From an uncultured Cohaesibacter sp. (GTDB lineage Bacteria; Pseudomonadota; Alphaproteobacteria; Rhizobiales; Cohaesibacteraceae): a stretch of DNA of 64,000 nt. Both the position numbers and the translations under genes were made by a program. Shown in pieces: positions 1 to 8,281 of the stretch (the first letter of the stretch is position 1; every line of letters starts with the position of its first letter). The DNA lies in the NCBI RefSeq assembly GCF_963677725.1, contig NZ_OY782507.1, positions 2,480,001-2,544,000 on the forward strand. The letters are read 5' to 3'. A model generated the notes under the pieces. That model did not search any database and was not told the DNA's origin. It saw only the letters and a program-made list of their open reading frames with translations.

Positions 1-230
1 GAACCCTTCTTCGACATTTTCATTCTTTCCTCTGGCTATTATTGAAATTTCTTATTGTGTTGGCTTTAGGTTGGCACGTGGATGCCAGTGGTGCAATAGC
101 AACAAGGTTGGTGTGACATCTCTATCCTCAACCCATCCCGAAGACACCCCCGATGCCACGAGGCAAAAGGGGAGCAGAATGCAGAAACTGGTGGAGAACC
201 CAATTTCATGCGCCCTTTTAGACAACTGAA

Positions 231-293
231 TTGACTTGCATAACGCGCAGCATCCTGTAAAAACCCTATGAAACGCAACATATTGTTTCGTTT
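231..293 (+). promoter_or_regulatory. Promoter-like region and imperfect palindrome before the Lrp-type gene
   Basis: A -35-like TTGACT (231-236) and a TGTAAA (256-261) lie about 19 bases apart. Just downstream, AAACGCAACA (271-280) and TGTTTCGTTT (284-293) form an inverted repeat with one mismatch around TAT. It sits where transcription would begin, immediately before the preferred TTG start at 322. Lrp/AsnC regulators commonly bind their own promoter, so autoregulation is a reasonable inference; no binding is shown. Bases 1-230 hold no gene that I can support. Confidence 0.4.
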
Positions 294-321
294 AAATGCC
301 TCGAACCGAAGGATCGCTACC

Positions 322-813
322 TTGCCGCGCAAAAGCTCAAAACTCGACCGAATTGACCTGCGCATTCTCGATGAGCTGCAAAAGGATGCCCGCATCACCA
401 ATAAGGCTCTGTCTGAGAAAGTGGGATTGTCGCCAAGTCCCTGCTTGCAGCGGGTCAAGCGGCTCGAGGATATTGGCCTGATCAGTGGCTATCTTGGCCT
501 GATCAATCTGGAATTGCTTTGCCGCCATGTCACGGTGATGGCGACCATCACAATCCGTGACCATGACCATTCGATCTTCGCCACTTTTGAAGAATCAATT
601 GCCGAACTGCCCGATGTTGCGGAATGCCTGAAACTGAGCGGCTCGTTTGATTATCTGGTGCGGTTTGTCTGCACAGACATTCAACGCTATCACTCGGTCA
701 CCGAGGACCTCTTGGTCAAGATCGGCGGCAAGATGCAGATTGCCAGCCATGTGGTGCTGGACCAGACCAAGCAATATCGCGGCGTGGCACTGGAAGAGCT
801 GGTCAACGGCTGA
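322..813 (+). CDS. Lrp/AsnC family transcriptional regulator
   Basis: DNA-binding regulator of the feast/famine family, with an N-terminal winged helix-turn-helix (about residues 5-60, including KLDRIDLRILDELQKDARIT) and a C-terminal RAM/AsnC ligand-binding domain (about 75-150). I chose the TTG at 322 because AAGGA lies eight bases upstream and the protein then begins a few residues before the conserved helix, as in the family. An in-frame ATG at 268 would add 18 residues, lacks a Shine-Dalgarno and would place the palindrome at 271-293 inside the gene. The length of 163 residues fits the family. The effector and targets are unknown. The adjacent genes are convergent and not obviously related. 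Family assignment is secure; the start is less so. Confidence 0.88.
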   Translation: MPRKSSKLDRIDLRILDELQKDARITNKALSEKVGLSPSPCLQRVKRLEDIGLISGYLGLINLELLCRHVTVMATITIRDHDHSIFATFEESIAELPDVAECLKLSGSFDYLVRFVCTDIQRYHSVTEDLLVKIGGKMQIASHVVLDQTKQYRGVALEELVNG

Positions 814-883
814 GCTGTCGCCCCATAAGGGCTCAGGTTCAAGCACAGACCACCTTCCCTCGCCTTCAGAGGCGAGAGACTTG

Positions 884-1543
884 TCAGAGCTGGTCCAGCC
901 TGATCGGCTCTTCTGTTTCCCAGTCAAGGATCCGCAATTGCGGCCAATGACGGGCCATGCGTCTGGCTTTTTCGGCATAATGGGTGCGGTTGGTCGGCAG
1001 CCTGCGGCAGGGGCGGATGGTTAGCGAGAAAATATCTTCAAGACCAAAGGGTGCCGCTATGGAGAGACTGTCGTCAGCCTCAAGCCGGACTGCCACCGCA
1101 TGGGTGGTGCACATATAGTTCTCCAAGCTTTCGTCGGTCCGTTTCAACTCCGGATAGGGGCCACCAAAGCGCTCGGGATACCACAGATGGACGCGGGCCT
1201 GATTGCGCACTTCGATGCGTCCCTGCCATTTTGGCCGGGCGGCTTCGACCCGCTTGATCACACCATCTTCCGCCTCATAGGAGCGATCGGATGCGTCGAA
1301 ATAGGCAACATCATAATCCTTGATGCCATATCCCTGCGGCTGGCCGGTGAGACGGTTCCAGACCGTCTGGTAGATCGCGCCTGACACCAGCCGCCAATCG
1401 GGCAGATCGATGTCTCGCAGGCCGTTTAGGATCTCCATCAGGCTTTCATCTTCCAAGACGAATTGCGCCAACAGAAAACGCCGCTCTTGTTCGCTTAACT
1501 TGCTTTCCTCGGCGTCGGCCTTGACCAAATGCGGGCTTTCCAT
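884..1543 (-). CDS. Nucleotidyltransferase family protein (DUF925/COG3575 type)
   Basis: Protein of 219 residues resembling the conserved bacterial nucleotidyltransferase-like family DUF925. A glycine/acid motif YGIKDYDVAYFD (about residues 75-86) looks like the GxxDxD-type metal site of polymerase-beta folds. The family's substrate is not established, so no reaction is assigned. The start at 1543 is preferred over an upstream one because AGGAAAG precedes it. It stands alone, convergent with the Lrp-type gene, and lies upstream of the pheT terminator. Family membership is fairly secure; function is unknown. Confidence 0.8.
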   Translation of the reverse strand: MESPHLVKADAEESKLSEQERRFLLAQFVLEDESLMEILNGLRDIDLPDWRLVSGAIYQTVWNRLTGQPQGYGIKDYDVAYFDASDRSYEAEDGVIKRVEAARPKWQGRIEVRNQARVHLWYPERFGGPYPELKRTDESLENYMCTTHAVAVRLEADDSLSIAAPFGLEDIFSLTIRPCRRLPTNRTHYAEKARRMARHWPQLRILDWETEEPIRLDQL

Positions 1544-1621
1544 GGTGGCTCTTTCCTGATGACGGGATAGCAGGATCCTCGATTCTGCGCTTGGTCTCAA
1601 CCGCTACACAGAGATCCCAAC

Positions 1622-1652
1622 AAAAAAGGCGGAGCCGATGGCCCCGCCTTTT
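1622..1652 (-). terminator. Rho-independent terminator of pheST
   Basis: The stem AAAAGGCGG (1624-1632) pairs with CCGCCTTTT (1644-1652). Read on the minus strand the hairpin ends in a T-rich tail, 20 bases after the pheT stop. Confidence 0.85.
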
Positions 1653-1672
1653 CAGTCTGTGTCAGTTAAGGA

Positions 1673-4093
1673 TCAACCGCGCAATTCGCCGCCGGTTGAT
1701 TTGGTGACCGCATCGACGATTTTCTTCGAGATGGCCTCGATGTCTTCGTCGGTCAGGGTCTTGTCCTTTGGCTGTATGGTCACTTCGAAAGCAACTGATT
1801 TCTTGCCCGGCTCAAGACGCTCGCCTTCATAAAGGTCGAACAGATTGACGCCGGTGATCAGTTTCTTGTCCGCGCCGTTGGCGGCCCGCAGAATGGTGGC
1901 GGCCGTGACGTCCTTGTCGACAAGGAAGGCAAAGTCGCGGCGCACCGGCTGCAGGTCTGACAAGGTCAGGGCCGGACGGGACTTGGACGACTTTTTCTTC
2001 TGTGCCGGCACGGCTTCGATGGTAATCTCGAAGGCATAGACCGGGCCGTCGACTTTCAAATCATCGAGCGCTTTGGGATGCAATTCCCCGAAGGTGCCGA
2101 TAACGTTTTTCGGGCCAAGCTGGATCTTGCCCGAGCGCCCCGGATGATACCAGTCCGGACCACCAGCAACGATTTGCAGCTTGGTGCTGTCCAGCCCCAT
2201 TGCATCAAGCACGCTCAGGGCATCGGCGCGAATGTCAAAGACATCAACCGCCTTGGCCGGATCGCGCCAGTGGCGACCATTGCCGACCAGCTGGCTGGCT
2301 CCGCGGCGAATGCCCGAGGCGTGGGTGAATTGCTCATCCGGCTGGTCGCCAAGGAAGATCTGCCCTACCTCGAACAGTGCCAGATCGTTGAATCCACGAT
2401 CAACATTGCGCTGGGCGGCCAGCAGCAGGCCCGGCAACAGGCTTGGGCGCATGTCGGACAAGTCTGCAGAGATCGGGTTGGTCAGAGCCAACTCCGGCTT
2501 GCCACCCCCGAACAGGTCGGCCAGATGCTTCTCGGTGAAGGACCAGGTGACCGCTTCCACCATGCCGCGGGCAGCCAACTGGCGACGGGCTGCGCGGATG
2601 CGCTTCTGACGCTCGGTCAGCGGTGGCTGGGTGACGGAACTCAGGCGCGGCAACGGAGTGTTTGGCACTCGGTCGACACCAACAATGCGGGCGACTTCCT
2701 CGACGATATCCGCCTTGCCGTGAATGTCCGGGCGGAAGCTGGGCACCGCGATCTTGACGTCATGGCCATGGCCAGACACCCAAAAACCAAGACGGGTCAG
2801 AACGGTCTTGATTTCCACTTCCGGCACTTCGAGGCCAACCAGACGCTTCACTTCCGACATCGGAAAATTGATGATTTTCTCGTTGAGAGGTGCCTGTCCG
2901 GCGACGACCATTTTGGATGGCTCGCCACCACAGAGGTCGAGCACCATCTGAACGGCCGCATTCTGACCGGGAATGACGAATTCGGGATCACAGGTGCGTT
3001 CGAAACGATAGCGAGCGTCGGACTGAATGCCCAGCGCACGACCGGCACGCGCCGTCAGGATCGGGTCAAACCATGCGCATTCGATGAAGACATTGGTGGT
3101 TTCTGGCTGGGACCCGGTTGGCTCGCCACCCATGATGCCACCAAAACCGACCGGTCCGCTATCATCAGCGATGACGCAGATGTCGGTGCCCTCAGTGATT
3201 TCATATTCCTTGCCATCGAGCGCCACCAGCTTTTCGCCGGGTTTGCCAAGACGCACATGGATATCGCCGGTGAGCTTGTCCGCATCATAGACATGGAGCG
3301 GGCGGCCACGGTCATAGGAGATGTAGTTGGTGATATCGACCAGCGCGTTGATTGGACGAAGACCAATGGCGCGCAGGCGTTTCTGCACCCAGTCTGGGCT
3401 TGGGCCATTTTTGACGCCTTTGACATAGACACCGGTGAACATCGGGCAGATCGGATTGTCGCCCTCTTCCTTCAACAGCACGTTGATCGGGCTGTCGAAG
3501 CTGCCGGGCACTTCCTTGGGATGTTTTTCCTTGAGCACACCAACGCCAGCGCCGGACAGATCGCGCGCCACGCCATAAACACCGAGCGCGTCGCCGCGGT
3601 TTGGCGTGATGGCGATGTCAATGACCGGATCATCAAGACCGAGCAATGGGGCGAAGGGAACGCCGATTGGCGCATCTTCAGGCAATTCCATAATGCCGTT
3701 ATGCTCATCGGACAGGCCCATTTCGCGCTCGGAGCACATCATGCCGTTCGATTCAACACCGCGGATCTTGGTTGGCTTCAAAACCATGCCATTGGCCGGA
3801 ATGACAGAGCCATTCTGGGCCAGAACAACCTTGATGCCAGCGCGGGCATTGGGGGCACCACAAACGATCTGGAGCACTTCCTTGCCGGTATTGACCTTGC
3901 AAACCCGCAGACGGTCAGCGTCAGGATGCTGTTCGGCTTCCTCGACATAGGCGACCGTGAAGTCCTTCAAAGCTGCGGCAGCGTCGATCACTTCCTCGAC
4001 CTCAAGGCCGATGACGGTGAGTTTTTCAAGGATTTCATCAAGAGACGCGTCGGTGTCGAGATAATCCTTCAACCACGAGAGGGTGAATTTCAT
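1673..4093 (-). CDS. pheT: Phenylalanyl-tRNA synthetase beta subunit
   Basis: Large subunit of the cytoplasmic alpha2-beta2 enzyme that charges tRNA-Phe. At 806 residues it has the full bacterial layout: an N-terminal tRNA-binding OB fold (about 40-150), B3/B4 editing domain (about 210-380), B5 (about 400-475), a catalytic-like core that lacks active residues in this family, and a C-terminal ferredoxin-fold anticodon-binding domain (about 710-805). Its ATG overlaps the pheS stop in an ATGA arrangement (4090-4093), so the two are translationally coupled. A strong terminator follows. No anomaly was seen. Confidence 0.97.
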   Translation of the reverse strand: MKFTLSWLKDYLDTDASLDEILEKLTVIGLEVEEVIDAAAALKDFTVAYVEEAEQHPDADRLRVCKVNTGKEVLQIVCGAPNARAGIKVVLAQNGSVIPANGMVLKPTKIRGVESNGMMCSEREMGLSDEHNGIMELPEDAPIGVPFAPLLGLDDPVIDIAITPNRGDALGVYGVARDLSGAGVGVLKEKHPKEVPGSFDSPINVLLKEEGDNPICPMFTGVYVKGVKNGPSPDWVQKRLRAIGLRPINALVDITNYISYDRGRPLHVYDADKLTGDIHVRLGKPGEKLVALDGKEYEITEGTDICVIADDSGPVGFGGIMGGEPTGSQPETTNVFIECAWFDPILTARAGRALGIQSDARYRFERTCDPEFVIPGQNAAVQMVLDLCGGEPSKMVVAGQAPLNEKIINFPMSEVKRLVGLEVPEVEIKTVLTRLGFWVSGHGHDVKIAVPSFRPDIHGKADIVEEVARIVGVDRVPNTPLPRLSSVTQPPLTERQKRIRAARRQLAARGMVEAVTWSFTEKHLADLFGGGKPELALTNPISADLSDMRPSLLPGLLLAAQRNVDRGFNDLALFEVGQIFLGDQPDEQFTHASGIRRGASQLVGNGRHWRDPAKAVDVFDIRADALSVLDAMGLDSTKLQIVAGGPDWYHPGRSGKIQLGPKNVIGTFGELHPKALDDLKVDGPVYAFEITIEAVPAQKKKSSKSRPALTLSDLQPVRRDFAFLVDKDVTAATILRAANGADKKLITGVNLFDLYEGERLEPGKKSVAFEVTIQPKDKTLTDEDIEAISKKIVDAVTKSTGGELRG

Positions 4094-5172
4094 GAGGAGA
4101 GCCCTCCTACCAGTCCGGGAATATCAAGGGGGCGGAAGCCATAATGGTCGAGCCAGCGCTTGTCGCCATTGAAGAAGGCGCGCAAGTCCGGCATGCCATA
4201 TTTCAGCATGGCAATGCGGTCGATGCCCATGCCCCAAGCAAAGCCGGTATATTTGTCCGGGTCGAGGTTGCAATTGCGCAGCACATTGGGATGCACCATG
4301 CCGCAGCCGAGAATTTCGAGCCAATCGTCCCCTTCGCCAATGCGCAGCTCATTGCCGACGCGCTGGCAGCCGATATCGACTTCCATCGATGGCTCGGTGA
4401 AGGGGAAGTGGGAGGCGCGGAACCGCATCTTGACGCTGTCGACCTCGAAGAAGGCCTTGCAGAACTCCTCCAGAACCCATTTGAGGTGCCCCATATGGGC
4501 GCCTTCTTCAATGACGAGGCCTTCCACCTGATGGAACATCGGGGTGTGGGTCTGGTCGCTGTCGCAGCGATAGGTGCGGCCCGGGCAGATCACGCGGATC
4601 GGCGGTTCCTGATTGACCATGGTGCGGATCTGCACCGGCGAGGTGTGGGTCCGCAGTACCATCTGCGAGCCATCTTCCTTTTCGGGCAGGAAGAAGGTGT
4701 CATGTTCCAGACGCGCCGGATGGTCGGGCGGGAAGTTGAGCGCGGTGAAGTTATAGAAATCGGTCTCGATGTCCGGGCCTTCTGCGACCGCAAATCCCAT
4801 GTCGGCGAAGATTGCGGTCAATTCGTCCGTCACCTGAGCGATCGGATGCACGCGGCCATCAAAGGTCGCACCCTGACGGGTGGGCAGGGTTACATCGACG
4901 GTTTCGCTTTTCAGGCGGGCATTGAGGGCTTCTTCCTTGAGAATCTCCTTGCGGGTGGCGATGGCCTCCCCGACGCGGGTTTTCAGACCATTGAGGGCCG
5001 GACCCATTTCCTTGCGTTCTTCCGGGCTCATCTTGCCCAGAGTTTTCATCAGCTCCGAAATCTTGCCCTTCTTGCCAAGGGCGGAGACGCGGACATCTTC
5101 CAGTGCAGTTTCGTCACCGGCCGCATCAATGGCGACGGCGATTTCCTGCTCGAGTGTTTCAAGTTCCGACAT
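4090..5172 (-). CDS. pheS: Phenylalanyl-tRNA synthetase alpha subunit
   Basis: Catalytic subunit of PheRS; it makes phenylalanyl-adenylate and transfers Phe to tRNA. It has an N-terminal coiled coil (about residues 1-85) followed by the class II core, with motif 2 around [12 protein letters not shown] and motif 3 around [14 protein letters not shown] near the C-terminus. The protein is 360 residues from the ATG at 5172, matching the family. A longer in-frame reading to 5343 runs into the terminator hairpin and is rejected. It sits about 300 bases after rplT behind a terminator, so it may have its own promoter or depend on read-through. Confidence 0.96.
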   Translation of the reverse strand: MSELETLEQEIAVAIDAAGDETALEDVRVSALGKKGKISELMKTLGKMSPEERKEMGPALNGLKTRVGEAIATRKEILKEEALNARLKSETVDVTLPTRQGATFDGRVHPIAQVTDELTAIFADMGFAVAEGPDIETDFYNFTALNFPPDHPARLEHDTFFLPEKEDGSQMVLRTHTSPVQIRTMVNQEPPIRVICPGRTYRCDSDQTHTPMFHQVEGLVIEEGAHMGHLKWVLEEFCKAFFEVDSVKMRFRASHFPFTEPSMEVDIGCQRVGNELRIGEGDDWLEILGCGMVHPNVLRNCNLDPDKYTGFAWGMGIDRIAMLKYGMPDLRAFFNGDKRWLDHYGFRPLDIPGLVGGLSS

Positions 5173-5304
5173 AACTATTCCGTTGGGACAGGTTTGGCCG
5201 GGCGAAGACCCGACACGGGGAGCGATTGCTGCGGTTTTAGCAGATTGCTTGCGGCTTGCCAGCGGCTTTCTGACAAAAAGGCATGGCAAATCTGAAAGAA
5301 CCAA

Positions 5305-5341
5305 ATAAAAAACCCGCTTCGATTGCTCGACGCGGGTTTTC
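5305..5341 (-). terminator. Terminator or attenuator between rplT and pheS
   Basis: On the minus strand AAAACCCGC pairs with GCGGGTTTT and is followed by a run of Ts. It lies 130 bases after rplT and 133 before pheS. A weaker GC-rich hairpin with a TTG loop and T tail lies nearer rplT, around 5441-5460. The element could end the rpmI-rplT transcript or act as an attenuator for pheST. I saw no classical Phe-rich leader peptide in front of it, so simple termination is preferred. Confidence 0.75.
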
Positions 5342-5470
5342 AAATCGTGAAATCTGTTTGTGCGCCGATAGGAGACAATCTTGCAAGACGGACAAACCGC
5401 TTTGCAACATTTAGAGCCTCAACAGCAATCTCAGACCCAAAAAGCGCCAAGCGCCTTTGCGGGAAGAGAT

Positions 5471-5830
5471 TTAGGCAGCAGCAGAAGATTTGGCTTTTTC
5501 AATCAGGGAAGCGAATGCTTCTGGCTGATGAATTGCCATATCGGACAGAACCTTGCGGTCAATTTCGATGCCAGCCTTGTTGAGGCCGTCGATAAATCGA
5601 CCATAGGTCAGGCCCTGTTCGCGAACAGCGGCGTTGATGCGCTGGATCCAGAGCGAACGGAAGTTGCGCTTCTTGGCCTTACGGTCGCGATAGGCGTACT
5701 GACCGGCTTTTTCAACTGCCTGTTTGGCGACGCGAATGGTGCTCTTGCGGCGGCCATAATAGCCTTTGGCAGCCTTCAGAACTTTTTTGTGGCGGGCGTG
5801 AGCGGTTACACCGCGTTTTACACGTGACAT
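5471..5830 (-). CDS. rplT: 50S ribosomal protein L20
   Basis: Primary 23S rRNA-binding protein required early in large-subunit assembly; 119 residues, the standard bacterial length. The basic N-terminal arm ([19 protein letters not shown]) and the globular C-terminal part are both present. It follows rpmI by 45 bases in the usual rpmI-rplT order. In some bacteria L20 represses its own operon through a leader RNA; I cannot show that here. Confidence 0.98.
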   Translation of the reverse strand: MSRVKRGVTAHARHKKVLKAAKGYYGRRKSTIRVAKQAVEKAGQYAYRDRKAKKRNFRSLWIQRINAAVREQGLTYGRFIDGLNKAGIEIDRKVLSDMAIHQPEAFASLIEKAKSSAAA

Positions 5831-5875
5831 GTTTTGATCTCCTTATAATCGGAATGCTGTTCTCAAGGTCTGCGC

Positions 5876-6073
5876 TTATTTGTAAGGCAGGAACTGCTTG
5901 ACGATTTTTGCATCCTGATCGCACAGAGTGGTCGTGCCACGGGCTTTGCGGATGAATTTGGTGGTGCGCTTGATCATGCCATGCTGTTTGCCAGCTTGGG
6001 CAGATACGATCTTGCCAGTACCGGTCACTTTGAAACGCTTCTTGGCGCCGGACTTGGTTTTCAACTTGGGCAT
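5876..6073 (-). CDS. rpmI: 50S ribosomal protein L35
   Basis: Small basic large-subunit protein of 65 residues starting [14 protein letters not shown], the hallmark of L35. The start at 6073 is set by homology; a longer in-frame reading to 6229 is not believable. It is cotranscribed with rplT. In many bacteria infC is directly upstream, but here infC is about 5.8 kb away on the same strand, with unrelated genes between. Confidence 0.97.
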   Translation of the reverse strand: MPKLKTKSGAKKRFKVTGTGKIVSAQAGKQHGMIKRTTKFIRKARGTTTLCDQDAKIVKQFLPYK

Positions 6074-6427
6074 TTTGCTCTCCTGAAACTGTATCGTGGC
6101 CCGAATTCCCTTGATCGATTGACGACAATCAATCGGAACGCGTGCTCGGATCGTTGTTTTTGAAACTGCTCGAAGGCGGATGTGCATCTCCAGACAATGG
6201 GGTCTGCGGATCCGTCTCGGATTGAGCATTCGAGACCCACCACGGCAGCCCTTACGATAGCCGGATGAGTCGAGACTGGCGGGTTATAGCGATGTGGGTG
6301 CAGAGAATCAAGGGCAAAGGCCAAGATTCTGACAGGGGAATGACGGTTGGGGGCACAATCACGCCGATGGCGGCTATGCAGACGTCGCCATCCCTTCAAA
6401 TGCACCGGCTGGCCCCTCAAAAGCCCG
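6074..6427 (-). other. Gene-free stretch upstream of rpmI
   Basis: About 350 bases with no supportable gene. It must carry the rpmI-rplT promoter and leader, because the next gene upstream on this strand (ending at 6428) belongs to a separately controlled TetR unit. I checked for tRNA-like cloverleaf elements around a TTCGAGA at 6230 and found none. Confidence 0.5.
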
Positions 6428-6925
6428 CTACATCGCGGACAAAGTCGCGAAGATGACGATTCCAACTCCGACTGCAATCATGGCCATCAGCAATCCTCTG
6501 GAAAGCCCATTGGCAACGCCTCCCCTGTCCCCTTGTGCAGAGGGGTGCTGTAACGACATGGAACGCACGCCTGCTGCGACAAGCATCAATCCCAATAGAG
6601 TGCCGATGCACTCAAGAATGGTCAGCGTTGTTGACATCGGATTTTCCGATACGGGGAAAATATGCAGCAGATCGGCCACATAGACAGCAACGAATGCGAG
6701 TCCAGCCACGATCGGCAGCATTCCGGTTCTGCCATGTCGCAAGGCAGCGTAAGCAAGGATAAAGCTGCCCAGCCCCAGAATCGTCAAAAATACGTTGAAC
6801 GCGGCCAACACGGCGACGGAATAGTGCGGAAAGACTCTGGTTTCAACAAATCCACCCGGCACCATCAGGGCCAAATTCAGGGCGCTTAACAGGGCGAGGA
6901 GTCCAACAATGCGAGAATGAGTCAT
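6428..6925 (-). CDS. Integral membrane protein of unknown function, in a TetR-controlled unit
   Basis: 165-residue hydrophobic protein with about five predicted membrane segments (near residues 5-23, 33-58, 67-90, 100-120 and 143-163). I do not recognise the family. It starts 17 bases after the tetR-type gene and is surely cotranscribed with it, so it probably responds to the same ligand. A role in transport or membrane stress is only a guess from that context. Confidence 0.65.
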   Translation of the reverse strand: MTHSRIVGLLALLSALNLALMVPGGFVETRVFPHYSVAVLAAFNVFLTILGLGSFILAYAALRHGRTGMLPIVAGLAFVAVYVADLLHIFPVSENPMSTTLTILECIGTLLGLMLVAAGVRSMSLQHPSAQGDRGGVANGLSRGLLMAMIAVGVGIVIFATLSAM

Positions 6926-6942
6926 GAGCTTTGTCTATCAGA

Positions 6943-7566
6943 TTATTGATGAGGAGGGACAAGAGGCGCTATCAGAAGGCCGAATGCGCGTTGAGATAAA
7001 TCGGTTTCTTGTTCAGAGGACAGGCCTTGAGCGTTTGTTGCAAACCAGCGATCAATTGTTGTCGCAAGGTCAAGCGTGACACTTGTCAGCAGCGAGATCG
7101 GGAAATCGTCGCGAATAGCGCCAACAGATTGGCCTGCCACAAGGAAGCTTTCGATTTGGGTCTGTAGCCGAGCGAGCGGTTCTGCATAGGCACGCTTTGC
7201 CGCGGCTTCGCGGTGGAGGATGCGAACCAGCTCTGCAAGTCTTTCGTCTTGTTTGAGTGCGCTTGTTACCTGTTCAACCAGAGAGGATATAGCTGTCCAG
7301 AATGTTTGTGCGTCAGCGGCTTTAAGGGGTGCTGACAGTCCGGAGCGATCAATGGAAGGCAAGCGCGCATCGAGCGTCGCGCGGTACAATTCACCCTTGT
7401 TTGCAAAATAGTGATATGTGCGCCCTTTGCTCACACCTGCGCGCTTTAATATTCGGTTCAGCGAGGCCTCTTCGAGCCCGAAGGTGCAGAATTCTTCCTC
7501 TGCTGGCTCTAGCCATAGCGCGCGCTCTTGTTTGCTCAGCGCCAAAAATCTGTCTCTGGGTGTCAT
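6943..7566 (-). CDS. TetR/AcrR family transcriptional regulator
   Basis: 207 residues with an N-terminal TetR helix-turn-helix (about 20-66, including ILKRAGVSKGRTYHYFANKGELY) and an all-helical ligand-binding C-terminal domain. These proteins usually repress themselves and neighbouring genes until a small ligand binds. Two perfect palindromes of TAGACC-N3-GGTCTA type lie 22 and 58 bases upstream of its start. The membrane protein gene follows after 17 bases and tspO lies just upstream on the same strand, giving a likely regulon. The ligand is unknown. Confidence 0.92.
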   Translation of the reverse strand: MTPRDRFLALSKQERALWLEPAEEEFCTFGLEEASLNRILKRAGVSKGRTYHYFANKGELYRATLDARLPSIDRSGLSAPLKAADAQTFWTAISSLVEQVTSALKQDERLAELVRILHREAAAKRAYAEPLARLQTQIESFLVAGQSVGAIRDDFPISLLTSVTLDLATTIDRWFATNAQGLSSEQETDLSQRAFGLLIAPLVPPHQ

Positions 7567-7587
7567 GATGATGTCTTCTTGGGCAGC

Positions 7588-7608
7588 ATTTAGACCGCTG
7601 GTCTAAAT
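7588..7608. promoter_or_regulatory. Perfect palindromic TetR-type operator, proximal copy
   Basis: ATTTAGACC, the spacer GCT and the exact reverse complement of the first arm form a 21-bp perfect palindrome directly upstream of the tetR-type start (7566). Architecture and position are those expected for an autoregulatory operator. Confidence 0.85.
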
Positions 7609-7623
7609 TCGACAAACATCTCT

Positions 7624-7638
7624 TAGACCACTGGTCTA
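7624..7638. promoter_or_regulatory. Perfect palindromic TetR-type operator, distal copy
   Basis: TAGACC, ACT, GGTCTA repeats the core of the proximal site. The two centres (7598 and 7631) are 33 bp apart, close to three helical turns, so two dimers would lie on the same face of the DNA. It lies between tetR and the end of tspO. Confidence 0.85.
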
Positions 7639-7671
7639 TATTGTGTCAAGAGACCCCAGCGCAGACACCCC

Positions 7672-8130
7672 TTAATTCAACGCGACCAGCCCCGCATTCA
7701 GATAGGAAGCGAAGGCGACCCAGAGGGCGTAAGGCATGAAGAGCATTGCTGCCAGTCGATCCCGGTGCCATGTGACACGGATAAAAGCGGCGATGGAAGC
7801 AATGAGGGCGAGGATCACCACAAGGCCCAGCACCAGATGATTGAGCGTGAAGACGATCGGGCTCCAGGCAAAGTTAAGGCCCATTTGCAGAATCCAGAGC
7901 ATCATTGGGCCGCGTGGGCCCGGCAGATCGACCACCCTTGTGCCAGCAATGGCGATGAGGATGTAAAGCAGCGTCCAGGCCGGCGCAAACAGCCAGTTGG
8001 GCGGGGTCAGGGGTGGCTTTTCCAGTTCCATATACCATGGGCCGGGAATGTTGGTCGCGCCGATAAAAAGGCCTCCACCAAGAGAAATGGTCAGAAAAAT
8101 TACCAAAGTGATCCAATATCCGCGGGTCAT
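7672..8130 (-). CDS. tspO: TspO/MBR family tryptophan-rich sensory protein
   Basis: Five-helix membrane protein of the translocator/benzodiazepine-receptor family, 152 residues. Conserved features include WLFAPAWTLLY (about residues 46-56) and NFAWSPIVF (about 85-93). Family members bind porphyrins and related ligands and, in Rhodobacter, modulate tetrapyrrole-linked gene expression under oxygen control. The gene ends 33 bases before the distal TetR operator and is on the same strand, so it is not controlled by those sites unless through an internal effect. Family assignment is secure; physiological role is inferred. Confidence 0.93.
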   Translation of the reverse strand: MTRGYWITLVIFLTISLGGGLFIGATNIPGPWYMELEKPPLTPPNWLFAPAWTLLYILIAIAGTRVVDLPGPRGPMMLWILQMGLNFAWSPIVFTLNHLVLGLVVILALIASIAAFIRVTWHRDRLAAMLFMPYALWVAFASYLNAGLVALN

Positions 8131-8281
8131 ACCGTCTCCTCAACCACCAGAACCGACAAAGCCAAATCAGGCGTCCCGGAGCCAGTCTGGAGCGCAAAAA
8201 AGCATTTTGCAATAGGGGGATGGTGGAAAAAGCAGAGGCAATGCAAAAGACGAAACAATGGCAAAGAGGCCAGCCGATTGC

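Noticed and set aside
2078-4144. Large plus-strand frame opposite pheT
   Set aside because: It is 688 codons long but mirrors the codon structure of pheT and has no recognisable domain.
5173-5343. Longer N-terminus for PheS
   Set aside because: The in-frame extension runs through the terminator hairpin and adds 57 residues absent from the family.
5173-5410. Phe-codon leader peptide controlling pheST
   Set aside because: A 56-codon frame starting at 5410 on the minus strand is rich in Phe, but most Phe codons come after the terminator hairpin rather than before it, which does not fit classical attenuation.
6230-6260. Possible tRNA T-arm (TTCGAGA)
   Set aside because: The flanking bases do not pair to give a T-stem and no acceptor, D or anticodon arm is present.
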